In this document: one piece after another, positions 54,169-63,774 of the stretch
Numbering within the stretch: the first letter of the stretch is position 1
How the letters are laid out: every line of letters starts with the position of its first letter
Source: Pseudomonas sp. HR96
GTDB lineage: Bacteria; Pseudomonadota; Gammaproteobacteria; Pseudomonadales; Pseudomonadaceae
Length of the DNA stretch: 64,000 nt
Direction of reading: 5' to 3'
NCBI RefSeq assembly: GCF_034059295.1
Contig: NZ_CP139141.1
Span: 1,657,001-1,721,000 of the forward strand
Program-made: the position numbers and the translations under genes
The notes under the pieces: generated by a model
What the model was told of the DNA's origin: nothing
What the model saw: only the letters and a program-made list of their open reading frames with translations
Databases searched by the model: none

Positions 54169-55275
54169 ATGCTCAAGTTCAAACACCTGATTGCTGCTGT
54201 GTTCCTGTTGACCACTGCGCTGGGAGCGCAGGCTGAACGGCTCAAGGACATCGCCAGCATTTCAGGCGTGCGCACCAACCAGCTGATCGGCTACGGCCTG
54301 GTGGTGGGCTTGAGCGGCACCGGTGACCAGACCACCCAGACCCCGTTCACCCTGCAGACCTTCAACAACATGTTGGCGCAGTTCGGCATAAAGGTGCCGG
54401 TAGGCGGCAACGTGCAGCTGAAAAACGTTGCCGCTGTGTCGGTGCATGCCGACCTGCCAGCGTTCGCCAAGCCCGGTCAGCAGATCGACATTACCGTGTC
54501 GTCCATCGGCAACTCCAAGAGCCTGCGCGGCGGCAGCCTGCTGATGACCCCGCTCAAGGGTATCGACGGCAACGTCTACGCCATCGCCCAGGGCAACCTG
54601 GTCGTCGGTGGTTTTGACGCCGAAGGCCGCGACGGCTCGAAGATTACCGTCAACGTTCCGTCGGCCGGCCGCATTCCCGGTGGCGCCAGCGTCGAGCGTA
54701 CGGTACCGAGCGGTTTCAACCAGGGCGACAGCCTGACCCTGAACCTCAACCGTTCGGACTTCACCACCGCCAAACACATCGTCGACAAGATCAACGAGCT
54801 GCTTGGCCCAGGAGTTGCACAAGCTATTGACGGCGGCTCGGTACGAGTGACCGCGCCGATCGATCCGAACCAGCGGGTAGATTACCTGTCGGTGCTTGAA
54901 AACCTTGAGATAGACCCGGGCCAAGCCGTTGCCAAGGTCATTATCAACTCGCGGACAGGCACCATCGTGATCGGCCAGAACGTCAAGGTTTCGCCAGCGG
55001 CAGTGACCCACGGCAGTCTCACGGTGACCATCACCGAAGACCCGATCGTCAGCCAGCCGGGTGCCTTGTCCGGTGGCCAGACCGCGGTGGTCCCTCGTTC
55101 CAAGATCAGTGCCCAGCAGGAAGCCAAACCGATGTTCAAGTTTGGCCCGGGCACGACGCTTGACGAGATCGTCCGTGCAGTCAACCAGGTTGGCGCAGCA
55201 CCGGGAGACCTGATGGCCATTCTCGAAGCGTTGAAACAGGCCGGCGCCCTGCAGGCCGACCTGATCGTGATTTGA
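54169..55275 (+). CDS. flgI: Flagellar P-ring protein FlgI
   Basis: 368 residues with a cleaved signal ([19 protein letters not shown]) followed by [20 protein letters not shown], the universal FlgI start. It builds the periplasmic P-ring with help from FlgA. The ATG at 54169 fits the usual length; a GTG directly after the flgH stop would add four residues. Confidence 0.95.
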   Translation: MLKFKHLIAAVFLLTTALGAQAERLKDIASISGVRTNQLIGYGLVVGLSGTGDQTTQTPFTLQTFNNMLAQFGIKVPVGGNVQLKNVAAVSVHADLPAFAKPGQQIDITVSSIGNSKSLRGGSLLMTPLKGIDGNVYAIAQGNLVVGGFDAEGRDGSKITVNVPSAGRIPGGASVERTVPSGFNQGDSLTLNLNRSDFTTAKHIVDKINELLGPGVAQAIDGGSVRVTAPIDPNQRVDYLSVLENLEIDPGQAVAKVIINSRTGTIVIGQNVKVSPAAVTHGSLTVTITEDPIVSQPGALSGGQTAVVPRSKISAQQEAKPMFKFGPGTTLDEIVRAVNQVGAAPGDLMAILEALKQAGALQADLIVI

Positions 55276-55286
55276 GGTAGCTGACC

Positions 55287-56612
55287 ATGGAAATGAAGAG
55301 TGGAGTTTCGACCCAGAGCGACTCGGGTGCCTATACCGACCTGAACCGCCTGGCGGCCCTGAAAACCGGTAACACGACCAGCGATGCCAACCTGCGCAAG
55401 GTGGCTTCGGAGTTTGAATCGCTGTTCATGGGCGAGATGCTCAAGTCGATGCGTTCGGCCAACGATGTGCTGGCCAAGGACGATCCACTCAACACCGAAG
55501 AGGCCAAGCAGTATCAGTCGATGTACGACCAGCAGATGGCGGTGAACCTGTCGCGCAGCGGCGGCATCGGCCTGCAGGACGTGCTGATGCGCCAACTGTC
55601 CAAGAGCAAGTCGACTTCGCGCCCGGGCGGCAATCCGTTCGCCCAGGTCAATACCGCCCTGGGCACCAGCAGCGGCACTGCCGCAGCGGGCACCGATGCC
55701 TCCGGCAAACTGGTCAACAGCCTGGCGAGCACCGCCAACAAGAAGCTGACCTTTGCCGGCGACGCGGCCAAGACCGGCATCGTGCGCAACGACATGGCGC
55801 TGCTCAACCAGCGCCGCCTGTCGCTGCCGAGCAAGCTGTCCGACCGTCTGTTGGCCGGCATCGTGCCGGGCAGCGGCACCAGCGCAGCCACTACCGCTGC
55901 CGCGACCACCAAGGCCGTCACGGCGGACACCGCAGCGGTCTCGGCGATCGTCGCTTCCGTGGACAGCTCGAACGCCAGCGATGCCAGCCAGGACAGCGGC
56001 TTCCAGACCCACGCCATGAGCGCGGCCGACCGCACCCGCCTGGAAGACGACGGCAGCGTCGCGACCACCCAGAGCGTGGCGCAGATTCCGTTCGCGCCGA
56101 GCAAGACCAGCTTCGCCAGCCACGACGAGTTCGTCGCCACCATGATGCCGATGGCCCAGGAAGCCGCCGCGCGCATTGGCGTCGATCCGAAGATTCTGGT
56201 GGCCCAGGCCGCTCTGGAAACCGGTTGGGGCAAGTCGGTGATGCGTTCGAACGCGGGCGGCAGCAGCCACAACCTGTTCGGCATCAAGGCCGGCAACAGC
56301 TGGCAGGGCGACCAGGCACGGGCCATCACCAGCGAGTTCCGCGGTGGCCAGATGGTCAAGGAAACGGCGAGCTTCCGTTCGTACGACTCGTACGCCGACA
56401 GCTTCCACGACCTGGTCAGCACCTTGCAGAACAACGACCGCTATCAAGATGTGGTGAAAGCGGCCGATAACCCGGAACAGTTCGTAAAAGAGTTGCAGAA
56501 GGCCGGTTATGCCACCGACCCGAATTACGCCACCAAGATTGCGTCGATCGCCAAGCAAATGCAGGCGTATCAGAACTACGCCAGCACCAGCGGCTCAACC
56601 ACCAGTTTATAA
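55287..56612 (+). CDS. flgJ: Flagellar rod cap / peptidoglycan hydrolase FlgJ
   Basis: 441 residues. The N-terminal rod-binding domain (FESLFMGEMLKSMRSANDVL) is followed by a long Ala/Thr/Ser-rich linker (about 110-260) and a GH73 glucosaminidase domain (DPKILVAQAALETGWGKSVM with the catalytic Glu, then SHNLFGIKAG). It caps the growing rod and opens the peptidoglycan layer. The linker makes it longer than the 313-residue E. coli protein. Confidence 0.95.
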   Translation: MEMKSGVSTQSDSGAYTDLNRLAALKTGNTTSDANLRKVASEFESLFMGEMLKSMRSANDVLAKDDPLNTEEAKQYQSMYDQQMAVNLSRSGGIGLQDVLMRQLSKSKSTSRPGGNPFAQVNTALGTSSGTAAAGTDASGKLVNSLASTANKKLTFAGDAAKTGIVRNDMALLNQRRLSLPSKLSDRLLAGIVPGSGTSAATTAAATTKAVTADTAAVSAIVASVDSSNASDASQDSGFQTHAMSAADRTRLEDDGSVATTQSVAQIPFAPSKTSFASHDEFVATMMPMAQEAAARIGVDPKILVAQAALETGWGKSVMRSNAGGSSHNLFGIKAGNSWQGDQARAITSEFRGGQMVKETASFRSYDSYADSFHDLVSTLQNNDRYQDVVKAADNPEQFVKELQKAGYATDPNYATKIASIAKQMQAYQNYASTSGSTTSL

Positions 56613-56622
56613 GGCTTGAAGC

Positions 56623-58668
56623 ATGTCGAATCTGATCTCGATCGGTCTCTCCGGCCTCGCCGCCAGCCAGGCGGCGTTGTCCACTACCGGTAACAACATC
56701 ACCAACGTGTCCACTGCGGGCTATTCGCGCGAGTCGGTTTCCACCACTTCCAGCGCCCTGCAGAACATTGGTGTGGGTTACCTGGGCACCGGCACGACCA
56801 TCTCCGACGTGCGCCGCATCTACAACTCGTTCATGGACACGCAGCTGCAGACCAGCACCGCGCTGGCCTCGGATGCGACCGCCTACGGCACCCAGGCGAG
56901 CTCCGTGGACACATTGCTGTCGGACAGCAGCACCGGCATCGGCTCGGTGCTGAGCAGCTTCTTCGCCGCTGTGCAGACCGCATCGGCCAGCCCCAACGAC
57001 GTGTCGGCCCGGCAGGCGCTGCTGACCCAGACCTCGACCTTGAGCAATCGCTTCAACCAGATCTCCAGCCAGTTGAGCCAGCAGAACGACGGGATCAATT
57101 CGTCGCTGAGCACCCTCTCGACCCAGGTCAACAAGTTGACCTCGTCAATCGCCGATCTGAACAAGCAGATCAGCGCGATGAGCACCAGCAGCAGCACCCC
57201 CAATTCACTGCTCGATGCGCGCAATGAGGCGGTTCGCTCGCTCAACGAGCTGGTCGGCGTGACCGTGCAGCAGCGCGACGGAAACTACGACATCTACTTG
57301 GGCTCCGGTCAGTCGCTGGTCAATGGCACCACCGCCAATACGCTTACGGCAGCGCCGAGCACCGCCGACAAATCGCAGTACTCGCTGACGGTCAACTATC
57401 AGGGCTTCAGCTCCGATGTCACCTCGGTCACCACCGGTGGTGAAATCGGCGGCCTGCTGCGGTTTCGCACCGACGTATTGAACCCGGCCATGAACGAGCT
57501 GGGCCGTACCGCTATCGTTGCCTCGGATACGATCAACACACAGCTGGCCCAGGGCGTCGACCTCAACGGCCAGTTCGGCGGCTCGGTGTTCGCCAGCGTC
57601 AACAGTGCCACGGCTCAAGCCAACCGCAGCATCGCCGCCAGCGGCAACAGTGCCGGCTCCGGTTCGCTGAACGTCGCTATCAGCGACTCGAGCGAGCTGA
57701 CCACCTCGGATTACACCGTCAAGTTCACCAGCGCCACCGCCTACAGCGTGACGCGGTCGGACGGCACGGCAATGGGCAGCTATGACCTGAGTACCACGCC
57801 GGCACCGGTGATCGATGGCTTCACCCTGGCGCTCAATGGCGGCTCGCCGAGCGCTGGCGACAGCTTCAAGGTCATGCCGACCCGCAGCGGCGCTGCAGAC
57901 ATCAGCACCACCATGACCGATGCCAACAAGCTGGCATTCGCCGCGCCGCTGACCGGTACCGCCGCCAGCGGCAACACCGGCACCAGCAGCATCACCCAGC
58001 CGACCCTGACCAACACCGTCGACATCTACGATGCCTCGGGCCAGTCCGACCTGCAGACCGGGATCGCCAACTCCACGCCGGTCAAGCTGGTGTTCGGTTC
58101 GGTGAGCGGCGGCAGCCAGGGCTACACCGTGTTCAACTCCAAGGGCGTGAGTATTGGTACCGGCACCGTGGTGCCCGGCCAGGCCAACACCTTGAGCATC
58201 AGTGTGCCGATGGTCGATGCCAGCGGCGCGGCAATCAACGATTCGACCGGTACCCAGAAGACGTTCAGCTTTCAGGCCACCGTCAGCGGTACCGCTGCCA
58301 GTGGCGACAGCTACAGCGTGGCGTTCAACAGTGCCGGCAAGTCCGACAACCGCAATGCCACCTCGTTGCTGGCGCTGCAGACCAAGGCGACGGTCGGGAT
58401 CAATTCCGGCAATGCCGGGATGAGTATGTCGACTGCCTATTCATCGCTGGTGTCCAACGTCGGCGCCAAAGCCAGCCAGGCTACCGTCGACACGACGGCG
58501 ACTGCCGCCGTGCTGACCCAGGCCAAGGCCAACCGCGACTCGGTATCGGGCGTCAACCTCGATGACGAAGCCGCCAACCTGGTCAAATTCCAGCAGTACT
58601 ACACGGCGTCTTCGCAGATCATCAAGACCGCCCAAGACATTTTCACCACCTTGCTCAACGCACTCTAA
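56623..58668 (+). CDS. flgK: Hook-filament junction protein FlgK (HAP1)
   Basis: 681 residues. ISIGLSGLAASQAALSTTGN and ITNVSTAGYSRE open the protein and VNLDDEAANLVKFQQYYTAS closes it. The central part has Thr/Ser/Gly-rich beta domains. It is exported with FlgN and joins hook and filament. It starts 10 bases after flgJ. Confidence 0.96.
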   Translation: MSNLISIGLSGLAASQAALSTTGNNITNVSTAGYSRESVSTTSSALQNIGVGYLGTGTTISDVRRIYNSFMDTQLQTSTALASDATAYGTQASSVDTLLSDSSTGIGSVLSSFFAAVQTASASPNDVSARQALLTQTSTLSNRFNQISSQLSQQNDGINSSLSTLSTQVNKLTSSIADLNKQISAMSTSSSTPNSLLDARNEAVRSLNELVGVTVQQRDGNYDIYLGSGQSLVNGTTANTLTAAPSTADKSQYSLTVNYQGFSSDVTSVTTGGEIGGLLRFRTDVLNPAMNELGRTAIVASDTINTQLAQGVDLNGQFGGSVFASVNSATAQANRSIAASGNSAGSGSLNVAISDSSELTTSDYTVKFTSATAYSVTRSDGTAMGSYDLSTTPAPVIDGFTLALNGGSPSAGDSFKVMPTRSGAADISTTMTDANKLAFAAPLTGTAASGNTGTSSITQPTLTNTVDIYDASGQSDLQTGIANSTPVKLVFGSVSGGSQGYTVFNSKGVSIGTGTVVPGQANTLSISVPMVDASGAAINDSTGTQKTFSFQATVSGTAASGDSYSVAFNSAGKSDNRNATSLLALQTKATVGINSGNAGMSMSTAYSSLVSNVGAKASQATVDTTATAAVLTQAKANRDSVSGVNLDDEAANLVKFQQYYTASSQIIKTAQDIFTTLLNAL

Positions 58669-58681
58669 GGAGTACTGAATC

Positions 58682-60268
58682 ATGCGTATTTCAACTTCTC
58701 AGTATTTCGAGACCAGCGCGGCCAACTACTCGAAGAGTTTTTCCGATACCGCCAAGACCCAGGAGCAGATCAGCTCCGGCTCGCGCATCCAGACGGCTGC
58801 CGATGACCCGGTGGGCGCGGCCAAGTTGCTGCAGTTGCAGCAGCAGAGTTCGATGCTCGATCAATACAACGGCAACATCACCACGGTGACTAATTCGCTG
58901 AATCAGTCCGAGAGCGTGCTGGACAGCATCAACACCGCGCTGCAGAGCGCTCAGGAACTCGCGGTGCAGGCAGGTAACGGCGGCCTGAGCGATGACGACC
59001 GTACTTCGATTGCCAATCAGCTGGGTGAAATCGAGAAAAACGTGTTCGCCTTGATGAACTCCAAGGACACCAGTGGCAATTACATGTTCTCCGGTTCGCA
59101 GACCAACACGCCGCCTTATGTGCAGAACTCCGACGGCAGTTACGCTTATCAGGGCGACCAGACTCAATTGAGCCTGCAGGTTTCCGACACCCTCAGTATC
59201 GCCACCAACGACACAGGTTTCAGCACGTTCGAGCAGGCGGTCAACACCAGCCGCACCTACTCGAGCATGACCGCGCCTGCCACCGATGACGGCCGCGTCA
59301 ACGTCTCGGCGGGCAACATGAGCTCGCAGGCCAGCTACACCAATGCCTTCGTCAGTGGCCAGCCCTACACGCTGTCCTTCGTCAGCAGTACCCAGTACAA
59401 GCTGACCGATGCCTCGGGTAACGATGTGACCGCGGAAACGGCTGCCAACGGCACCCTGGACCCGAACAACACCGATGGCGCCACGGTCACCCTGCGCGGC
59501 GTCGACTTCAATATCAACGTCAATTTCAAGAGCAGCGATTCCTCCGTGACCGCCGACTCGGTGATTGCCGGCCATACGTTCACGCTGGGTAGCACCCCGG
59601 ACACCATTTCCGCCAATCGCAATCCGAACAACACCTCCACTGCGCAGATATCTTCGGCCTCGGTGACCAGTGCGGCGAGCTACAACAGTACCTTTCCGGC
59701 CAATGGTGCGGTGGTCAAGTTCAGCGGTACCAGCCCCTCCAGCACCTATGCTGTCTACGCCCAGCCTTATGGCCCCGACAGCAAAGCCATTGCCACGGGA
59801 GCGGTGAGCGGCAGCAGCGTGACGGCGGCAGGCGTGACCTTCAACTTGAGCGGCACCCCGGCCAACGGTGATTCCTTCACCATTTCTGCCGACAGCCACA
59901 AGACGCAGAACGTGCTGGACACCATCCATCAGCTCAAGGCCGCGCTATCGACGCCGGTCACGGCTGACGCCGGCTCCAAGCTGGCCTTGAAGAATGCCGT
60001 CAGTTCGGCGATCAACAACCTCAAGAGTGCCAGCGTGACCATCGACACCACCCGTGGCGCCATTGGCGCCCGGGGCAACTCGCTGGACATCCAGAGCGCC
60101 GAAAATTCGAGCATTTCGCTGGCCAACAAAAGCACCCAGCAAGCCATTGGCGACACCGATATGGCCACTGCATCGGTCACCTTGAGCCTGCAACAGACCA
60201 TGCTCCAAGCCTCGCAACTGGCGTTCGCGAAGATCTCCCAGCTGAGCCTGTTCAGCAAGCTGGGGTGA
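58682..60268 (+). CDS. flgL: Hook-filament junction protein FlgL (HAP3)
   Basis: 528 residues, larger than E. coli FlgL (317) because of a central Thr/Ser/Asn-rich surface domain (about 190-400). MRISTSQYFETSAANYSKSF and the flagellin-like SGSRIQTAADDPVGAAKLLQ are at the N-terminus, and QQTMLQASQLAFAKISQLSL at the C-terminus. It is last in the flgF transcript. A long REP hairpin follows. Confidence 0.94.
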   Translation: MRISTSQYFETSAANYSKSFSDTAKTQEQISSGSRIQTAADDPVGAAKLLQLQQQSSMLDQYNGNITTVTNSLNQSESVLDSINTALQSAQELAVQAGNGGLSDDDRTSIANQLGEIEKNVFALMNSKDTSGNYMFSGSQTNTPPYVQNSDGSYAYQGDQTQLSLQVSDTLSIATNDTGFSTFEQAVNTSRTYSSMTAPATDDGRVNVSAGNMSSQASYTNAFVSGQPYTLSFVSSTQYKLTDASGNDVTAETAANGTLDPNNTDGATVTLRGVDFNINVNFKSSDSSVTADSVIAGHTFTLGSTPDTISANRNPNNTSTAQISSASVTSAASYNSTFPANGAVVKFSGTSPSSTYAVYAQPYGPDSKAIATGAVSGSSVTAAGVTFNLSGTPANGDSFTISADSHKTQNVLDTIHQLKAALSTPVTADAGSKLALKNAVSSAINNLKSASVTIDTTRGAIGARGNSLDIQSAENSSISLANKSTQQAIGDTDMATASVTLSLQQTMLQASQLAFAKISQLSLFSKLG

Positions 60269-60293
60269 TCGGCTCCACCAATGTCGAGCTTGA

Positions 60294-60390
60294 TGGGGGA
60301 GGGGGCAGAGCCCCCGAGAGGCCAGAGGCCGGTGTGATCTTCAGCAAGATCACACCGGCCTCTGGCCTCTCGGGGAGCGCTGCCCGCTCC
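60294..60390. repeat. REP pair forming a 29-bp perfect hairpin
   Basis: Arms 60313-60341 and 60346-60374 are perfectly complementary around the loop CAGC. Outer REP cores (GGGAGGGGGCAGAGCCCCC and its partner) flank them. It lies after flgL and probably ends the flg transcript before the KAS III gene. Confidence 0.9.
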
Positions 60391-60574
60391 AGTGTTATTC
60401 CGCAAAATCCTTCCCTCCGCGCATGACATTGTCACAAAATGCTGTGACCCCACGGTCAAAACGCGCATCTTCACTGTATTGTGTTAGCCGCCAAACCGCT
60501 CACAGGGCTTTTCAGCCCGGTGTTCTGCGGCGCAAAATCCCGTATTTGTATACTTCTGTCTTGGGAAGCCACCA

Positions 60575-61501
60575 ATGATTGGCATAAAAAGCATCGCGAG
60601 CTATGTGCCCGCCGCCGGCGTGGACAACTACGCGCAGGGTGCGAAATTCGCCAAGGACGAGGACTTCATTCTCGGCAAGATCGGCTCGGCGTTCCTGCCG
60701 CGCAAGGATGCCGAGCAGGAAACCTCCGACCTGTGCGTCGAGGCCGTCAACGCGTTGTTCGCCAGCAACCCGCAGCTGGCCCGCGATTCCATCGATGCCC
60801 TGATCGTCGTCACCCAGAACGGCGACGAAGAAGGCCTGCCGCACACCGCTGCCATTGTCCAGGACAAGCTCGGCCTGCCGACCCACGTGGCCGCGTTCGA
60901 CATCTCCCTGGGCTGCTCGGGCTACGTCTACGGCATCTACGCGATGAAAGGCTTCATGGAAGCCGCCGGCCTGAAGAACGGCCTGCTGATCACCGCCGAC
61001 CCCTATTCGAAGATCGTCGACCCTGAAGACCGCAACACCACCATGCTGTTCGGCGACGCTGCCACGGTGACCTGGATGGGCGAGGGCGCTGCCTGGCAGC
61101 TGGGCAAGGCCAAGTTCGGCACCGACGGGTCCGGCGCGCCGCACCTGAAGGTCACCAATGGCGTGTTCTTCATGAATGGCCGCCAGGTCTTCAACTTCGC
61201 CTCGCTGAAAGTGCCGGCGCACCTGCACGAGCTGCTCGACGAGTCCGGCCTGACCAGCGACGACATCGACGCCTACTGCATTCACCAGGGCAGTGCCGCC
61301 ATCGTCGACGCCGTGGCGCGGCGCTTCGAGGAGCACCCGGAAAAGTTCGTCAAGGACATGGTCGAGACCGGCAACACGGTGTCGTCGAGCATTCCACTGC
61401 TGCTGGAAAAACACCTGCTCGACGCCAGCTGGAAGCGTGTAGCCATCAGCGGCTTCGGCGTGGGGCTGTCGTGGGGCTCGGCGATATTGCAGCGCGACTG
61501 A
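60575..61501 (+). CDS. 3-oxoacyl-ACP synthase III between flgL and fliC
   Basis: 308 residues. Cys114 (SLGCSGYVYG), His237 (CIHQGSAAI) and Asn267 (ETGNTVSSS) form the KAS III triad. A KAS III at this position, next to fliC, also occurs in P. putida by recall, and is thought to act in flagellar glycan acyl chains rather than fatty acid synthesis. It has its own leader of about 170 bases with a TATACT box at 60549 and its own terminator. Compared with the 345-residue copy at 41.2 kb it lacks an N-terminal and a mid-domain insertion. Confidence 0.88.
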   Translation: MIGIKSIASYVPAAGVDNYAQGAKFAKDEDFILGKIGSAFLPRKDAEQETSDLCVEAVNALFASNPQLARDSIDALIVVTQNGDEEGLPHTAAIVQDKLGLPTHVAAFDISLGCSGYVYGIYAMKGFMEAAGLKNGLLITADPYSKIVDPEDRNTTMLFGDAATVTWMGEGAAWQLGKAKFGTDGSGAPHLKVTNGVFFMNGRQVFNFASLKVPAHLHELLDESGLTSDDIDAYCIHQGSAAIVDAVARRFEEHPEKFVKDMVETGNTVSSSIPLLLEKHLLDASWKRVAISGFGVGLSWGSAILQRD

Positions 61502-61521
61502 CACAAATCTTGCAGTGAATG

Positions 61522-61547
61522 AACCCGGCCACCCTGCCGGGTTTTTT
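61522..61547 (+). terminator. Terminator after the KAS III gene
   Basis: AACCCGGC/GCCGGGTT stem with six T, about 20 bases after the stop. Confidence 0.88.
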
Positions 61548-61585
61548 ATTGGCGCCACATTTACATCTTTTTTGATACCCCACCC

Positions 61586-61612
61586 TAAAGAAAAATCCGG
61601 CAGGGCGGATAA
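61586..61612 (+). promoter_or_regulatory. Sigma-28 promoter of fliC
   Basis: TAAAGAAA and GCGGATAA are separated by exactly 11 bases. The predicted 5' leader is about 190 bases and contains no other gene. Confidence 0.88.
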
Positions 61613-61809
61613 CTAGGGTGTGAGAGAAATGAGCAAGTGCTGCACAGCTCGTCGGTCAACGGTTTGATGGCAACCTTCAGAAAAAAGTCTGAAAAAAAGC
61701 CCTCAAGCAAATGAGCAAACCGACGATAACTACTACGAAGGTTCTCTAGGCCACACCCGGCGCTTGCCAGGGCCGGAAGCCACAGTAAACAACCCCTGAG
61801 GAATTTGTC

Positions 61810-63243
61810 ATGTCGTTATCCGTAAACACCAACATTGCCTCGTTGACTGTTCAAAAGAACCTGAACAAGGCTGCTGACTCCCTGTCCACCGCAATGACCC
61901 GTCTGTCTTCCGGCCTGAAAATCAACAGCGCCAAAGACGACGCCGCCGGCCTGCAGATCTCCAACCGTCTGACCAGCCAGATCAACGGCCTGGGCGTAGC
62001 GGTAAAGAACGCAAACGACGGTACCTCGATCGCGCAGACCGCTGAAGGCGCAATGCAAGAATCGACCAACATCCTGCAATCGATGCGTGAACTGGCTCTG
62101 CAATCGGCCAACGGCTCGAACAGCGACGAAGACCGCGCTTCCCTGCAGTCCGAATACTCGCAGCTGACTTCGGAACTGACCCGTATCGCCACCACCACCA
62201 CCTTCGGTGGCAAGAACCTGATCGACGGTTCGTTCGGCACCACCGCTTTCCAGGTTGGTTCGAACGCCAACGAAACCATCAACATCACCCTGGGTGACGT
62301 TTCTGCCGACAAGATCGGTACCGCTCAGGTCAACAGCGTTGCCATCACCCCAAGCACCGCCGGCATCGCCAGCGGCTCGATCACCGTGACCGGTGGCGGC
62401 GTGACCAAAGCTGTAGACATCGCCGCCGGCGCCTCGGCCAAGGACGCTGCTGCTGCCCTGAGTGGCGCAGTACCTGGCTTGACCGCCACCGCCAGCACCA
62501 ACGCTCAGTTCACCGTCGCTTCGGGTTCGACCGCCAGCTTCAACATCTCCGTTGGCGACACCAACGTTGATATCGTCGGCGCCACCTCGGCTTCGGACCT
62601 GGCTGACCAACTGCAATCGAACGCCTCTAAGCTGGGTATCAGCGTCAACTACGATTCGAAAGCCAACACCGTGACCGTGACCTCGTCCACCGGCGAGAAC
62701 ATCAAGTTCGGCGATCCGACCACTACCGGTGTGACCGCTAACTACACTGGCGTGACTGTCAACGCCGCTGCTGGTGATGGTACCTACGCGGCTTCCGGTA
62801 CTGCCATCGGTAACGGCGTGATCGCCACCGGTGCTGTGCAGCTCAACGATGCCAAGAGCTACTCGCTGGCTGGCGCAGGTGTGACCGGTCTGTTCGCAAC
62901 TTCGGGCACCACTGCAAGCTCGACTCTGGTTTCTGTCAGCGACACCGACATCACCAGCGCTGCCCATGCTCAGAACGCTATCGCTGCACTGGACAAGGCG
63001 ATCTCCAACATCGACTCCCAGCGTGCCGACCTCGGTGCTGTGCAAAACCGCTTCGACAGCACCGTGGCCAACCTGCAGTCGATCTCGCAGAACTCCACCG
63101 CTGCTCGTAGCCGCGTACAGGACACTGACTTCGCTGCCGAGACTGCCGAGCTGACCAAGCAACAAACTCTGCAACAGGCTTCCACCGCGATCCTGTCGCA
63201 AGCCAACCAGCTGCCAGCTTCGGTACTGAAACTGCTTCAGTAA
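61810..63243 (+). CDS. fliC: Flagellin FliC
   Basis: 477 residues. The conserved N-terminal D0/D1 ([20 protein letters not shown] to [20 protein letters not shown]) and C-terminal D1/D0 ([20 protein letters not shown] to [10 protein letters not shown]) flank a variable Thr/Ser/Ala-rich surface domain (about 170-390). Surface Ser/Thr there are the expected O-glycosylation sites for the large glycosyltransferase of this window. GAGGA stands before the ATG; a sigma-28 promoter drives it and a strong terminator ends it. Confidence 0.97.
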   Translation: MSLSVNTNIASLTVQKNLNKAADSLSTAMTRLSSGLKINSAKDDAAGLQISNRLTSQINGLGVAVKNANDGTSIAQTAEGAMQESTNILQSMRELALQSANGSNSDEDRASLQSEYSQLTSELTRIATTTTFGGKNLIDGSFGTTAFQVGSNANETINITLGDVSADKIGTAQVNSVAITPSTAGIASGSITVTGGGVTKAVDIAAGASAKDAAAALSGAVPGLTATASTNAQFTVASGSTASFNISVGDTNVDIVGATSASDLADQLQSNASKLGISVNYDSKANTVTVTSSTGENIKFGDPTTTGVTANYTGVTVNAAAGDGTYAASGTAIGNGVIATGAVQLNDAKSYSLAGAGVTGLFATSGTTASSTLVSVSDTDITSAAHAQNAIAALDKAISNIDSQRADLGAVQNRFDSTVANLQSISQNSTAARSRVQDTDFAAETAELTKQQTLQQASTAILSQANQLPASVLKLLQ

Positions 63244-63265
63244 TTCCGGCGCCGGGTAACTGATA

Positions 63266-63299
63266 ACGGAAGGGCGCTCACGTGCCCTTCCGTTTTTTT
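63266..63299 (+). terminator. Terminator of fliC
   Basis: ACGGAAGGGC/GCCCTTCCGT stem with a six-base loop and seven T. Confidence 0.93.
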
Positions 63300-63335
63300 G
63301 GTTTTTGGCTCCTCATTGCCAAGAGGTAATTGGTT

Positions 63336-63692
63336 ATGGACATGAGTGTCAGTACAACGACGCAGGCCCCTGCGAATGCCGTGCAGTCCACCCTTCCCGC
63401 AGGCGGCCAGGATGCTGCCAGCGTCGGCAAGGTGGCCGGTAGCGAACCTGCGGCAAAGGCCAAGCCCGAGCGTGCCGAGCTGGAAAAGGCGGTCAAGTCC
63501 ATCCAGGACTTTGCCGACTCTTCACAGCGCAATCTGAAGTTCTCGATCGACGAAAAGTCGCACCAGGTCGTGGTCAAGGTCATCGCGACCCAGACTGGTA
63601 TGGTGGTTCGCCAGATCCCCGATGAGGCTGCGGTGAAGTTGGCGCAAAGCCTGAGTGAAACGGGCAGCCTGCTTTTCGACGAGAAAGTATGA
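63336..63692 (+). CDS. flaG: FlaG family protein
   Basis: 118 residues. The N-terminal half is polar and Ala/Thr-rich, and the C-terminal half LKFSIDEKSHQVVVKVIATQ, then VVRQIPDEAAVKLAQSL, is the FlaG domain. FlaG affects filament length in Pseudomonas and Campylobacter. AAGAGG precedes ATG 63336; a TTG two codons earlier is unlikely. It sits between fliC and fliD as usual. Confidence 0.92.
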   Translation: MDMSVSTTTQAPANAVQSTLPAGGQDAASVGKVAGSEPAAKAKPERAELEKAVKSIQDFADSSQRNLKFSIDEKSHQVVVKVIATQTGMVVRQIPDEAAVKLAQSLSETGSLLFDEKV

Positions 63693-63774
63693 GGTTGGCA
63701 TGCAATGTGATGGCTGACGGTAAACGGGCTGAATCAGTCAAAATATCGCCAGCCATCGAACCAGGAGTTAATCG

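Noticed and set aside
63693..63774. Sigma-54 site before fliD
   Set aside because: TTGGCATGCAATGTGA has the GG element but GA instead of GC at the -12 position.
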